Below, one piece after another: positions 33,754-43,532 of a stretch of DNA of 64,000 bases (position 1 is its first letter; each line of letters begins with the position of its first letter). The stretch lies in contig NZ_CP135996.1 in the NCBI RefSeq assembly GCF_029211325.2, forward strand, positions 620,001 through 684,000. The letters run 5' to 3'. The stretch is from Caproicibacterium argilliputei (GTDB lineage: Bacteria > Bacillota > Clostridia > Oscillospirales > Acutalibacteraceae). The notes under the pieces are model-generated. The model saw nothing but the letters and a program-made list of their open reading frames with translations, did not search any database and was not told where the DNA came from. Position numbers and translations under genes: made by a program.

Positions 33754-34353
33754 ATGCAAAAAGCAATGGTTTTTATTGACTTTGAAAATTTTAACATTGC
33801 AATTACTGACTATTATAATAAAGATTTTACAGAACGTGCCCCTCGTTTAGATTACAACTTAGTTCCTTCGGAATTAATAAATGAACTTCCCAATCACAGC
33901 GAACTGGTAAAAACTTTTTTGTTTGCACCAAAGCCGGATGATTTTTTAATGCAGGATGAAAAAAGGAAGAAGTGCTATGACTGGATCAATGGATTGAAAA
34001 ACCAGAAATATTTTACAGTGATAGAAGGAGAACATTCCGCTCGTCCCACGCATGGTTATACATATGACACTATGAATATTGATGACCCACGCAGTTATTA
34101 TGTGGTAGAAAAAGGTACGGATATTAACTTGAGTGCTCATCTGATTACAAAGGCGTTTCATAATTCTTTTGATACGGCAGTAATAGTTAGCGGTGACAGC
34201 GATTATATTCCTGTATTGGATATATTAAATACAATGGGAAAAACTACTATATCTGTAGGGGTAAAGGGTCAGAATCTCTTTAAGCTTAGACGACATTCAG
34301 ATGATATTGTCGTTTTAGACCGAACCTTCTTTGATAAATGTTTGCGTAAATGA
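33754..34353 (+). CDS. NYN-domain (LabA/DUF88-like) putative nuclease
   Basis: 199 residues. PIN-like acidic residues are seen: MVFIDFENFNI at the N terminus, EKGTDINLSAHLI in the middle and VIVSGDSDYIPVLD near residue 150, together forming the metal site of NYN ribonucleases. GGGAGGA precedes the ATG. It stands alone, opposite to its neighbours, behind an attenuator. Possible roles are RNA turnover, defence or a toxin-like activity; the sequence does not decide. Confidence 0.8.
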   Translation: MQKAMVFIDFENFNIAITDYYNKDFTERAPRLDYNLVPSELINELPNHSELVKTFLFAPKPDDFLMQDEKRKKCYDWINGLKNQKYFTVIEGEHSARPTHGYTYDTMNIDDPRSYYVVEKGTDINLSAHLITKAFHNSFDTAVIVSGDSDYIPVLDILNTMGKTTISVGVKGQNLFKLRRHSDDIVVLDRTFFDKCLRK

Positions 34354-34401
34354 TTTTAGCCCCCGGTGCTGCTCTTGCCTGGTAATAAAAAATCATGCGT
34401 T

Positions 34402-34593
34402 TTACTCCTTTGGTTGCATAGGTCGAAGCAGCAGCCCTTCACTGGTGCCGATAATTTCAATCAGTGCATTTTTTCTAAGATTGAACTGTTGACGAAATTC
34501 GGATGGTATTACCAAGCGACTTTCGCTGTCCAGGCATCGAGCGACACCAACCACTTTTACGTGAATGATTCCTCCAATTTCTGTGCTTTCCAT
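34402..34593 (-). CDS. AbrB/MazE-type (SpoVT-AbrB fold) regulator
   Basis: 63 residues. The swapped-hairpin pattern is clear: GVARCLDSESRLVIPSEFR, then NLRKNALIEIIGTSEGLLL. Such proteins bind AT-rich or palindromic DNA as dimers. AAAGGA precedes the ATG at 34593, 18 bp after the TOPRIM gene, so it ends the operon running leftward from 35850. It is a second candidate for reading the dispersed palindromes. Confidence 0.8.
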   Translation of the reverse strand: MESTEIGGIIHVKVVGVARCLDSESRLVIPSEFRQQFNLRKNALIEIIGTSEGLLLRPMQPKE

Positions 34594-34611
34594 GTTGCAA
34601 TTCCTTTCGTA

Positions 34612-35850
34612 TTATAAAGACGGCCCGCCACGCTGCTGTGTGTGATGAATCACCGGTGCAGAGCGGGCGGGCTGTAGCTGCTGTGTAATGGCAGCAAGAT
34701 TATTTCGATAGTTGACCAGAACATCGTTCCAGTCATTTAGGTTGGGCTTGTGGACGGATATGTGATACTTGCTTCCAAATTCCTGACGAATACGGTCGGT
34801 TGCAAGCTGTCCGGCTGCAACATTGTGGCCATTTTCAGCAGTGTCCATATTCAATCCTGTGATGATGCTTTGTATTTGTGGGTGGTCTTGCAGAAATTGC
34901 TTGAGCGCATATGATGTACTGACCCCACCGAGGGAAATCATCGGGCAGCTGACGTGCGGACTGTGCAGTTCCTTGCACATTGACCAATAACTCATGGCTT
35001 CAATCGGACTTTCAAAAACGCAGACAGTATTACTGTCTGCGTTTTCGTTTATCGTAAAGCCGTATTCTTTGTGTGAACCGGTTACGTCCACTTTATACTT
35101 GCCGGCCATGGCGCGCAGGGAAGCATAATAAGGCTGCTTTTGCGGGGTGTACCCAACCATAACTACATTCTGATAAGCAAGTGTCTGCTTGGAACGTACA
35201 AAATCATGCACAATGTGGGCTGGGATAGCAGAAACAATGTGTGCACCCTCCAGATTGCGGTTGTACAGCGTTATTTTCTGTAGCGGTACATCTTTGAACT
35301 TGTCTGCAAAGCGTTCCTTAACGGTGTACCAGGCTTGTCCGTGTCCGTCATAACCTGCAATGTCAAAATGAGCGTATGTAATGCCTTGATAGATTTTATT
35401 TTCTTTTTCCAGATGACTGACCAGCTCATGGTCGATTCCCCGCGATTTCACTAAATAGGCGAACATTCGGCGGTAGTTTGCTGCTTTTTCCGGCAAAATA
35501 AAAGGCTTCGGCTTTTCTAGGTCTTTCATTGACTGTGCAATTTCCTGACGCTTTGGTGCGGGCACCTCCTGCGCACCGGCAAGCTCCAAAATTGCGTCTG
35601 TGTAGGAATAGCCTTCATATGCCATTAAAAAGTCAATTGCACGGCCTTTTTTCCCCTGTGAATTCCAGAACCAGGTACCATCAGGCTTAAACACCATACT
35701 GTCGTGCTCTTTCAGGTGATAGGAGTTCCCAAGCCGAACCAGGTTATAGTTATGTGCAAGCGCATATTCCAGCGCACTGTTGTTTCGCAGTGCAGTTTCC
35801 CTTTCTTCGTCTGTGTAATACAATTTTCCAGTCTTTCGGCTGACAGCCAT
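34612..35850 (-). CDS. DUF3991/TOPRIM-domain protein (primase-like)
   Basis: 412 residues. Residues about 25-100 (FKPDGTWFWNSQGKKGRAIDFLM) match the CHC2-like DUF3991 region, and the later part (TVCVFESPIEAMSYWSM with SIITGLNMDTAENG) is a TOPRIM fold. Such proteins are standard cargo of Clostridia ICEs and probably prime or process transferred DNA. ATG at 35850 follows AAAGGAGG; the frame continues to 35892 but through the palindrome, so the inner start is preferred. Confidence 0.85.
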   Translation of the reverse strand: MAVSRKTGKLYYTDEERETALRNNSALEYALAHNYNLVRLGNSYHLKEHDSMVFKPDGTWFWNSQGKKGRAIDFLMAYEGYSYTDAILELAGAQEVPAPKRQEIAQSMKDLEKPKPFILPEKAANYRRMFAYLVKSRGIDHELVSHLEKENKIYQGITYAHFDIAGYDGHGQAWYTVKERFADKFKDVPLQKITLYNRNLEGAHIVSAIPAHIVHDFVRSKQTLAYQNVVMVGYTPQKQPYYASLRAMAGKYKVDVTGSHKEYGFTINENADSNTVCVFESPIEAMSYWSMCKELHSPHVSCPMISLGGVSTSYALKQFLQDHPQIQSIITGLNMDTAENGHNVAAGQLATDRIRQEFGSKYHISVHKPNLNDWNDVLVNYRNNLAAITQQLQPARSAPVIHHTQQRGGPSL

Positions 35851-35872
35851 AGCCGTGGCCTCCTTTCGATGT

Positions 35873-35894
35873 AGTGCGACAAATTGTCGCACCT
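35873..35894 (-). repeat. Dispersed palindrome, copy 4
   Basis: On the minus strand AGGTGCGACAATTTGTCGC followed by ACT. It ends about 7 bp before the Shine-Dalgarno of the TOPRIM gene. Confidence 0.9.
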
Positions 35895-35916
35895 AAAGCT
35901 TATTCATGCTGAAAAA

Positions 35917-35944
35917 CGGACTGGATTAGTCCATTGGAACCATC
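35917..35944 (-). repeat. Second intergenic repeat, copy A
   Basis: GGACT-GGATT-AGTCC hairpin followed on the plus strand by ATTGGAACCATC. The same element occurs at 60419-60444. In both places it sits between an adhesin stop and a dispersed palindrome, the same order and nearly the same spacing. Confidence 0.8.
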
Positions 35945-35967
35945 TCCTATAAAAAAGTAGGAAACCC

Positions 35968-38900
35968 TTATTTGTTCTTTTTGCGCCTGAACAGAACACC
36001 GGCAGTGCCGCAGACTGCCATCAGAACAAGTGCAATCACGGGAATGATACCGCTCTGGCCGGTTTTTGGTGCTGCATACATGTTACTTACTGGTACAGAA
36101 CTTTCCGCGGGTGTCTCTGTTGGCTGATTATTATCGCTGGCAGCAGGTGCTTCCGTACCACTACTGTTTGAAGTAGAAGCGGAGGCATTCGGCTTTTTAG
36201 AACTGCTGGTGCTAATTGGTGTAGCGGTGACCGTTGCAGAAACAGTTGTACTTGGCACGATTGCAAGGGGAGAGTCTACCTTATATTCCGTTGAATCTTT
36301 CGCAATCAGGATATATTGGCCAGCATCCAACTGCGGCAGAGTTACATAGCCGTTTGCATCTGTGGTGACTTCTGCAACAACCTGGTTATTTCCAGAAGAG
36401 GCGCTATTAGCTATCGTACCGGATTTACGTAACGAAATCGCAGAGCTGCTTGGGGCGGAAGAATCAACACGCAACACAAGCAAAGCGAAATTTTTCAGCG
36501 GCTGCTGATGGGTATCCACAACCAGCAGCTTTGCGTTGCCGGTCGGCACACGACGCGCGCCTTTCAGTGCAACGCTGGATGTCTGACCGTTTGTGATGGT
36601 AATGCTGCCCTCCAGCGTAACACTGGAATCGCTGGATGATACGGTGTAAGTGCCGTCCGGCAGATTAGGCACAGTCACTTTACCATTACTGTCCGTTGTG
36701 CCAGTACCGACGGTCTTGCCGGTGCTGTCTTTGATGATAACCGGCACATTTGCAAGCGGCTTGCCGCTGTTGTCTGTGGCGGTAATGTTGGCGCTACCTG
36801 TACTCACAGTGGGGCTGGATGCGGGATGTTTTACCTCAATGTCGATTGTTCCGGCAGTGTTGCCAGTGCCGATCGTGACTTTGCCGGTAACGCTAACAAA
36901 GCGCGGGTCATCTACTTTGTAGGTATAATCGCCCGCAGGGATGCCGCTGAAAATCACATTGCCGTCTTTATCCGTCTTTCCTGTGGCGGCAATGTTGCCA
37001 TCCTTGTCAATCAGATTGACCGTGACACCGGAAGCAGGCTTGCCGGTAGCCGGGTCGGTAATGTGCAGCGTAACATTACCGAGCGAAATGACAGGAATGG
37101 AAGCAGTCTGCTTGCTGCCATCTGTAATCGTAACAGGCTTGGTCTTGTCGCTGTCCAGCTTGAAGCGCGGATCATCGACTGCATAGGTGTATGTGCCGAT
37201 TGGGATATTGGTAAACGTCACATTGCCGTCTTTATCCGTCTTACCGGTGGCAGCAACGTTGCCGTCCTTGTCAATCAGATTCACCTTGACGTTGGCGGCA
37301 GGTTTGCCGGTTGTCGGGTCAGTGATGTGCAAGGTAACATCACCCGCATACTGGCTGGACTTCATGACAACTTTCACTGCCTGTCCCTGCGTGGTAATAG
37401 AAACCGGATACTGTGTTGTATTTGCGTGATAGTTTGCAATCGGTGTTTCTTCGGTCAGTGTGTAAGGGCTGGCTGGGCCGGTCAGGTTTGGAATTGTCAG
37501 GGACGTGCCGTTATCTGCAGGTGCGCCGCTGAAAACTACTTTACCGGATTTATCTTTGAGCTGTACCTTTGCAACCGGCAGTGCTTTGTTGGACTGCGCA
37601 TCAACATGGGTGATTTCCAGTGCTCCAATCAACATAGCTGCTTTCACCGGAGCCGGGGCGGTATTCTGCTGGTCTTTTACAGTTACGGCCACATTACCGT
37701 TTTCATATCCAGGAAGCTGCACGGTGTAGTCGCCGGCGAAGACATCCTTAAAAGTGACTTTGCCGTTGGAATCTGTGGTGCCTGTGGCAACGACATTTCC
37801 GTCCTTATCAACTAAATTAACAGTTGCACCGACAATGGGCTTGCCGTCCTTGTCAGTAGCGGTATATGTAATATCGCCCATCATGGGAACACTGTGCATT
37901 TCCACGCTTGAGGTCTGGCCATCAGCCGTTAGATTTGCGGTATACGCTGCTGCATCAGAACGGTAGGCGGCAAGTGCTGAGGTTTCTTTGACCGTAAAAG
38001 GTGCATCTGGAATACGCAGACTCGGCACAGTCAAAGAAGTGCTGGTAGAGCTGCCGGTGTACACAACCTTGCCGTTTTTATCAGTAATGGAGATTGGTGC
38101 AATGGCAACCAACTTGTTTCGTTTGGTGTCCAGATGTGTAATTGCTGCACTACCCTTGAAGGGACGTGCGGTAAAGTTTGCACTGATGGTCTTGCCAATT
38201 TCAACGGAAAGACCGGTTACCGAGGCCGATGCAGCATAACCAGTCGCCGGTGTTTTAACCGTGGCGGTGTAAATACCGGGTTTCAACGTCAAAAGCGCGG
38301 TACCGTCTGCACCGGTTGTTGCCTGTCCAATTTCTGTACTGGATTCATTTGTTGTGGCAATGACCGCACCGGAAACTGGCTGGCCGTTGTCACTGTCGGT
38401 TACCTTTGCATTGATTTTACCAACCTGCTCCCACTGGGCGTATAGTTCGGTATTGTTTCCATCAAACACAGAATCAGCAGTTGCCGCATTCCCACTGCCA
38501 TCTGCCGCCGTATTCCATCCGACCAGAACCCAACCGGAGCGAGTGAGATCCATTGGGAGAGCAGAATCGTATTTTTGTCCACTTGTTGCCGTATAAGTTC
38601 CGGTCAAAATAGTGCTTGTCCCGTCATTGCGATGAAGAGTTAGTATAGATTGCACTTTGCCGTTGTCCTTGTTGATAATTCTGCCGACCGTACCATCATC
38701 ATTACGCAGATTGTTGATTCTGCCGTTGTTGAGGATGGTGCCATAGTTGTAAATTGTGCCGTTATTTTTGAGAGTTCCGTTATTTGTCATCGTAACGCCT
38801 GACGAGAGTGTGACAACTTTACCAGTCGCCGGATTTGAGAGCGTACAGGCAGTTGGGATTGTAAAATTCGTCCCGATGATTGGCGAACCGAAAGTCTGCC

Positions 38901-40164
38901 CAGTGCCTCCGGTGATGTTTCCGTCAGAATCAAATGTGCAGTTATCAAAAATAAGCCCAGAAGTTTTAGAACCAATTTTATTGTACTCCGTATCTGCTAA
39001 TGGCCCAGAGAACAAAGCACAATTTTGTAACGTAAGTTTACTGGAACCTGTCGCTGAACCAATGCCATATGCGTAATTACTGGCCGCCGCAACAATACTT
39101 CCACCTGTTATGTTAATCGAAATTGGTGCAGTTTTATTTGTAGCAGATAAAGAATCACTGTCACAACGTAAGACTTGACCTATTGCACAATAATGTCGTC
39201 CTCCATCATTATTATTACTTGTTGCTGCGTTGATATTACCGCCAGAAATGTTAATGTAACCGCCATAATTTCCGCCAATTCCGATATTCCTACCAGATGC
39301 GATTATGTTGCCGCCGGAAATGTTAATGATGTCACTGGCTGATGTGTATATTCCACCAGCTTGATAGGGTGCGCCAATTCCGGTAGCCCCTGTGGCATGG
39401 ATTGTACCTCCATTTATCTGTATCAATCCGCAGCCGATGCCCATTTCATTCAGTTTTCCGGGGTCATTGTAATCAAAAACAGTTCCACCAATTGCGGCTG
39501 ATTCTTGACTCTTTGCCGTAACGCTGCCTCCGTTAATATAAATTTTTCCACGATTCAATGTGTGGCTTGTATAGTATGTGTTTATATAATAACTTCCTCC
39601 AATACCGGGTCCCTCATTACCAATTGCTGTAATCGTTCCTCCATTAATTGTGATATTGCCATAATCGGACGATGCATTACTTCCAATGGCTGGAGCGAAA
39701 CTTACCGACGCATCAGCAATCAATTCACCTTCTGTTGAATTATCACCGGCATAACTGGTAATCGTTACATCAGCATTTGGAGAAATTTGTAGAGCGGCCA
39801 GCCGATTATAGTTACCAGATTCTCTTTCAACTGTTAGCTGATTTTTTTCCAAAAGCTTTATGGTAACGTTGGCAGATTTTCCGATGTCTATTGGTGCAGA
39901 AGCACTGCTAGATATGCCCACACCATCCAGTGTAATTGTTGCTGTTACGCCGTCATTCACCGTTATAGTGTGCCTGTTTGTTGTGCCGGTAATATAATAG
40001 TTTCCATCACTGTTAATGACAATATTGGTGCCAACGTCAGAAAGTGTGAGATTATTTATATTGTCCGCAGCATATGCAGTGCTGCCGGACAGTGGAATAC
40101 TGCTGACAGCAATCAGTGCCGACATAGATACCGCCGCAACACGCTGCCAGATTTTCTTTTTCAT
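35968..40164 (-). CDS. Large cell-wall-anchored surface protein with beta-helix and Cna-B-like repeats
   Basis: 1398 residues. Signal peptide up to about residue 33 (ends GSTAYA), then a right-handed beta-helix-like region (about 35-430, many short NGG-type turns), a bacterial-repeat segment WVLVGWNTAADGSG, and from about 600 a series of Cna-B/prealbumin-like domains (KVNLIDKDGNVAATGKTDKDGN and variants) that form stalks. The C terminus is a sorting signal: APKTGQSG, a hydrophobic helix and RRKKNK. Pro replaces the first Leu context of LPxTG. It directly follows its probable sortase. Likely host- or surface-adhesion. Confidence 0.88.
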   Translation of the reverse strand: MKKKIWQRVAAVSMSALIAVSSIPLSGSTAYAADNINNLTLSDVGTNIVINSDGNYYITGTTNRHTITVNDGVTATITLDGVGISSSASAPIDIGKSANVTIKLLEKNQLTVERESGNYNRLAALQISPNADVTITSYAGDNSTEGELIADASVSFAPAIGSNASSDYGNITINGGTITAIGNEGPGIGGSYYINTYYTSHTLNRGKIYINGGSVTAKSQESAAIGGTVFDYNDPGKLNEMGIGCGLIQINGGTIHATGATGIGAPYQAGGIYTSASDIINISGGNIIASGRNIGIGGNYGGYINISGGNINAATSNNNDGGRHYCAIGQVLRCDSDSLSATNKTAPISINITGGSIVAAASNYAYGIGSATGSSKLTLQNCALFSGPLADTEYNKIGSKTSGLIFDNCTFDSDGNITGGTGQTFGSPIIGTNFTIPTACTLSNPATGKVVTLSSGVTMTNNGTLKNNGTIYNYGTILNNGRINNLRNDDGTVGRIINKDNGKVQSILTLHRNDGTSTILTGTYTATSGQKYDSALPMDLTRSGWVLVGWNTAADGSGNAATADSVFDGNNTELYAQWEQVGKINAKVTDSDNGQPVSGAVIATTNESSTEIGQATTGADGTALLTLKPGIYTATVKTPATGYAASASVTGLSVEIGKTISANFTARPFKGSAAITHLDTKRNKLVAIAPISITDKNGKVVYTGSSTSTSLTVPSLRIPDAPFTVKETSALAAYRSDAAAYTANLTADGQTSSVEMHSVPMMGDITYTATDKDGKPIVGATVNLVDKDGNVVATGTTDSNGKVTFKDVFAGDYTVQLPGYENGNVAVTVKDQQNTAPAPVKAAMLIGALEITHVDAQSNKALPVAKVQLKDKSGKVVFSGAPADNGTSLTIPNLTGPASPYTLTEETPIANYHANTTQYPVSITTQGQAVKVVMKSSQYAGDVTLHITDPTTGKPAANVKVNLIDKDGNVAATGKTDKDGNVTFTNIPIGTYTYAVDDPRFKLDSDKTKPVTITDGSKQTASIPVISLGNVTLHITDPATGKPASGVTVNLIDKDGNIAATGKTDKDGNVIFSGIPAGDYTYKVDDPRFVSVTGKVTIGTGNTAGTIDIEVKHPASSPTVSTGSANITATDNSGKPLANVPVIIKDSTGKTVGTGTTDSNGKVTVPNLPDGTYTVSSSDSSVTLEGSITITNGQTSSVALKGARRVPTGNAKLLVVDTHQQPLKNFALLVLRVDSSAPSSSAISLRKSGTIANSASSGNNQVVAEVTTDANGYVTLPQLDAGQYILIAKDSTEYKVDSPLAIVPSTTVSATVTATPISTSSSKKPNASASTSNSSGTEAPAASDNNQPTETPAESSVPVSNMYAAPKTGQSGIIPVIALVLMAVCGTAGVLFRRKKNK

Positions 40165-40179
40165 GTTTTTAACCTCCGT

Positions 40180-40932
40180 TCAAGTTTGTTGTTTGCCAAT
40201 AACGATTGTTCGTCCGTTCCTCTGCTCATAAGAGCAGGTAACGAGCATCATGATTTTGTCTTCTTCTGTGACGGTCACCCCCGTGTTGTAGATTGCCTTG
40301 CCCTGCAGGGCAGATAAAAACCGGGCAAAGTCCGCATCGTCTGCAAACTGTGTCCGGTTAAAAGAAAAGCTTTCCGGTGAAACGTGCAGCACCGCGAAGA
40401 TCTCATAGCTGCGTTTGCCGGAAGCATTTTCGTAGGAAAAAGTTTGATGTGCTTTCCAAAAGCTAAAGTAGTTGTATTTGGTGAGTTCTGTGAACATAGC
40501 GTCATACAGCATGTGATGCCCATACACCACGGTGTTCCGTGACGTTTCGGGGCTGCAGTCATACTGCAGATAAATGCTGCCCGCTTCCGCGTACTGCTTT
40601 TTGTAACTGCGGTGCAGGTAATAATCCGGGTCGGACTTGCTGCTCTGCAGCACCGGGTAATCAATGTTGGTGCCGGGTACGGTCAGCCAGCCTTTAATAT
40701 CTGCGTTCACCGACTGAATACGTTGGAATGATGATGCTTGGTCTTCCTTTTTGATTGCTGCAGATGCGGAACTGCTGACCGGAACTGGTTCCGTCTTGAT
40801 ACTTTTCAGTTCCTGTACATCAGCCTGCACCTGTGCGGGCTGTGCAACAAATACGTTGAGCAGATACCCGGCGCACAGGGCAACCACCAGCCCAAGCGCA
40901 ATTAAGACCGTGCGGCGCTTGCCTTTCTTCAT
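40180..40932 (-). CDS. srtB: Class B sortase
   Basis: 250 residues. N-terminal membrane anchor (RRTVLIALGLVVALCAGYLL), then the sortase barrel. Catalytic His in VVYGHHMLYDAM, Cys233 in LVTCSYEQ and Arg241 in NGRTIV. The spacing and the TCSYE signature mark class B. It overlaps the protease gene by 4 bp (ATGA) and lies 15 bp before the adhesin, so the three are one operon. It should cleave and anchor proteins with the APKTGQ-type motif found on both adhesins here. Confidence 0.92.
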   Translation of the reverse strand: MKKGKRRTVLIALGLVVALCAGYLLNVFVAQPAQVQADVQELKSIKTEPVPVSSSASAAIKKEDQASSFQRIQSVNADIKGWLTVPGTNIDYPVLQSSKSDPDYYLHRSYKKQYAEAGSIYLQYDCSPETSRNTVVYGHHMLYDAMFTELTKYNYFSFWKAHQTFSYENASGKRSYEIFAVLHVSPESFSFNRTQFADDADFARFLSALQGKAIYNTGVTVTEEDKIMMLVTCSYEQRNGRTIVIGKQQT

Positions 40933-42977
40933 GGGTTAATCAGCTCCTTGTACAGTAAAAAAGCGCTGTCATTTACAGTTGCGTAAATGCCAACGCTGCC
41001 GGTTTTTATTGCAGTTGTTTTGAAATAGTAAAAAGCTCCGCCACCTATTGGTGACACGGAAACTAGCTTTGTGCCGATTATGCCGCCTGTGCCACCGTAG
41101 AAGTTGATTCTCGCCCCACGCGGCGCGTACAGCCGCGTAACATAGGACTCCCCAACATGTTTTCGCAGGTCAGCGGTGGTATCGGATTCGACAGGGGAAT
41201 TATCCAGTACAGCGTCAAATAAATGATGTGTGGTGCCGCTGATATTTGCATAGGTGCCGACTGTGCCAGAAGCACCTAACCCGCTAATTTGCCAAGTGGA
41301 TTGCTTCGTTTTTGAGTTCCACGGTACAAGGGGTGCAACTTTCCCCCCCGCTTCATTTGTAGTGTGTACAGATGGTGCGGCGGCACTGGTAACAGTAAAC
41401 TGCTTAATTTGTCCTTTGTAAAACGCTATACTGCTGTTTACGGAGCAAGCAGGGCGCACATCCGAAACAGTGTAAGCCTTAATGGTGGCCGCGCCTGGCT
41501 GCGTTGTTTCAAATGGATAGTCACCAGCCTTTACTTCACTGAGGTCAAACCACCGGCCATTGATTTGTGCAAAGCTGACACCGGCCGGAACGTGTTCTTT
41601 ATAAACGAAGTGGGACGAAAGTTCCTGCTGCTGTCCATTTTGGTACAGCCCTGTAATCTCAACGGGAAGATAATACTCACCATTCGGCTCCCGAATTGTT
41701 TCGCGGACTGCGAACCGCTGCCCGGCAGAAAGCAGAATTGGTTTGTCTAAATCAACCGTATGAAAGCCGCCAAACGGCAGTTTCACCTGCTGGGTAAAAA
41801 CAAGTTTGCCATTTCCCAAGTCACTGCCATTATCCAGCAGCAGAACATCAACCGTAACGGTGGAGTTCGGTCGAGCAGACGTTACAGAAACAGCCCGCAG
41901 TGACTCTGCACTGTGGGCTGTAAAAACATTGGCGACGGTGGTTGGAGAACTTAGTGGTTTGTAATCTGATACATCATCCAGACCGAGCGCGTCGTACTGA
42001 TAAAGATTATCGTACTTGTACTGTCCCTGCTGATTCGGAAGATCCGCGGCATAACTTGCGTAGCAGATAAGGGATGCGTCATAATATGACACATAGCCAT
42101 ATCCGCCGCCGCCAAAGGATGTTCCCCAACTGTTGTGAATGAGCCAAGCACCATCACCGGGTGCCTGCGTCGGAAATGCATTTTTGTTGTAATTGTCATC
42201 CCAGCCGACAATGGTAACAGCGTGTGTAACAGGCCGTTTTACATTGAGATACTGGCGGTTTCCTTGAAATGCACTGCATAGTTCCACACCGACCGCACTG
42301 GTCTGCATGATTTTTTCTTTGATTGCCTGCACTGCGTCTTGATTCAGCGTACCGTCCGACTGCAGCGGTGCGGGCAGGATGTCTGCATTCTGTAAATGAA
42401 TGTCGGAATCCTGCCGCTCCCGTTCGGCGATAAAATTACTGTCTGTTAGCGGAAACTTTGCGTCAATGCAGGCACCGTTCCAACTGGAAAAGGCATTGAT
42501 ACCTTTATTGAGCGTTCCTGCCTGCAGGCCAGATGAACCCGGCAGATAACAGCCATTTCCGCGTGCATCCAGGTTCATCCCGAACCAGGCGAGGTGTCGG
42601 ACAGAATAAGTTTGCCGCTGCTTGCCGCCTGTCTGTCGCAGGATATTTGTTTCCAATCCGGCAGTGGACGCAAATGCCCAGCAGGATGGAACATTGCCCT
42701 GATCTTTCAGGGGACTGTCCAGTTTGCTGTCTGCAAGGCTGTATTTTTCCGGCAGCATACCAGCACTTTTACGGAGCGCTGGCGCAGACTGTGCCGAAGC
42801 ATCATAATTGTACTGTTCCTGCACAAAGCCGGGGTCGATACCGCTTGCTTGTGGTTCGTATGGAGCTGTGACGGCTGATGCAGCGAAACAGGGGAGAGAT
42901 AATGAGAAAATGCTTCCCACTAAAATGAATGGAATGATTTTTTGTAAAAATCTTTGCAAATTTCTACTTGATACCAC
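40929..42977 (-). CDS. Secreted papain-family (C1) cysteine protease
   Basis: 682 residues. A hydrophobic signal (IIPFILVGSIFSLSLPCFAA) precedes the C1 domain: oxyanion Gln93 and nucleophile Cys99 in KDQGNVPSCWAF, His252 in THAVTIVGWDDNY, Asn282 in HNSWG. A lectin-like beta domain and a Ser/Thr-rich tail follow, as in bacterial C1 proteases on the cell surface. No sorting signal. The GTG at 42977 overlaps AAAGG; a TTG six codons later is an alternative. It may process the adhesins or host proteins. Confidence 0.85.
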   Translation of the reverse strand: MVSSRNLQRFLQKIIPFILVGSIFSLSLPCFAASAVTAPYEPQASGIDPGFVQEQYNYDASAQSAPALRKSAGMLPEKYSLADSKLDSPLKDQGNVPSCWAFASTAGLETNILRQTGGKQRQTYSVRHLAWFGMNLDARGNGCYLPGSSGLQAGTLNKGINAFSSWNGACIDAKFPLTDSNFIAERERQDSDIHLQNADILPAPLQSDGTLNQDAVQAIKEKIMQTSAVGVELCSAFQGNRQYLNVKRPVTHAVTIVGWDDNYNKNAFPTQAPGDGAWLIHNSWGTSFGGGGYGYVSYYDASLICYASYAADLPNQQGQYKYDNLYQYDALGLDDVSDYKPLSSPTTVANVFTAHSAESLRAVSVTSARPNSTVTVDVLLLDNGSDLGNGKLVFTQQVKLPFGGFHTVDLDKPILLSAGQRFAVRETIREPNGEYYLPVEITGLYQNGQQQELSSHFVYKEHVPAGVSFAQINGRWFDLSEVKAGDYPFETTQPGAATIKAYTVSDVRPACSVNSSIAFYKGQIKQFTVTSAAAPSVHTTNEAGGKVAPLVPWNSKTKQSTWQISGLGASGTVGTYANISGTTHHLFDAVLDNSPVESDTTADLRKHVGESYVTRLYAPRGARINFYGGTGGIIGTKLVSVSPIGGGAFYYFKTTAIKTGSVGIYATVNDSAFLLYKELINP

Positions 42978-42991
42978 CTTTCAGTAAATTC

Positions 42992-43014
42992 AGGTACGAC
43001 AAATTGTCGCACCT
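42992..43014 (-). repeat. Dispersed palindrome, copy 5
   Basis: On the minus strand AGGTGCGACAATTTGTCG followed by TACCT, one mismatch. It lies 15 bp upstream of the protease start, between it and the preceding gene. Confidence 0.9.
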
Positions 43015-43032
43015 GGGCATAAAAGAAGCGCT

Positions 43033-43530
43033 TTACATCCCTTTCATAAGATGTTTGACCAGCTGCCGCCGCCAACGGATATGAAGGGGTTCTTTTGCAG
43101 CAGCGGCTTTTAAGTCAATCATGCCGGTCTGTGAAATGAATTCACGGATGGCAGCGTCGTATGTATCAAAAGTCGGTATGGTACTGGATACTTCGCCTGA
43201 ATCGTTTATGACATACACTGCGTAGCGTTCCTGACCAGTTTTTAGGTCAAAGAATGTAGTAAGCTGATTACCGCGATAGGTAATGACAATGTATTCTGCG
43301 TTTCCCTGACCAGCAGTCTGCAAATGTTGATTTGTACGGACAAAGGAAACGATTCGCTGGAGCATATCATACTTTTGCGTATCCTCACCGGAAATCATTT
43401 TGACTGTGAAATCCTGCAAAATAAAACCAATCGGTAAACCATCTTTGAGTACAAGCAGAAAACGCTTGATTTTGCCCTGGTCTTCTACTTCGTATCCTAA
43501 CTTTTCAAGATAAACAGCAATTTGATCCAT
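43033..43530 (-). CDS. Element protein paralogous to the N terminus of its neighbour
   Basis: 165 residues, soluble. Its first 130 residues follow the same pattern as residues 1-135 of the 526-residue protein encoded just upstream: a GYEV start, KDGLPIGFILQDFTVKMISG, a helical middle, then a YIVITYRGN strand. The C terminus is basic (RWRRQLVKHLMKGM). No domain name recognised. 2 bp separate it from the larger paralogue, so they are co-translated. Probably an ICE accessory factor. Confidence 0.7.
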   Translation of the reverse strand: MDQIAVYLEKLGYEVEDQGKIKRFLLVLKDGLPIGFILQDFTVKMISGEDTQKYDMLQRIVSFVRTNQHLQTAGQGNAEYIVITYRGNQLTTFFDLKTGQERYAVYVINDSGEVSSTIPTFDTYDAAIREFISQTGMIDLKAAAAKEPLHIRWRRQLVKHLMKGM

Positions 43531-43532
43531 CG

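Noticed and set aside
36826..37815. 329-residue plus-strand frame inside the first adhesin
   Set aside because: Again an antisense shadow of repeated stalk domains.
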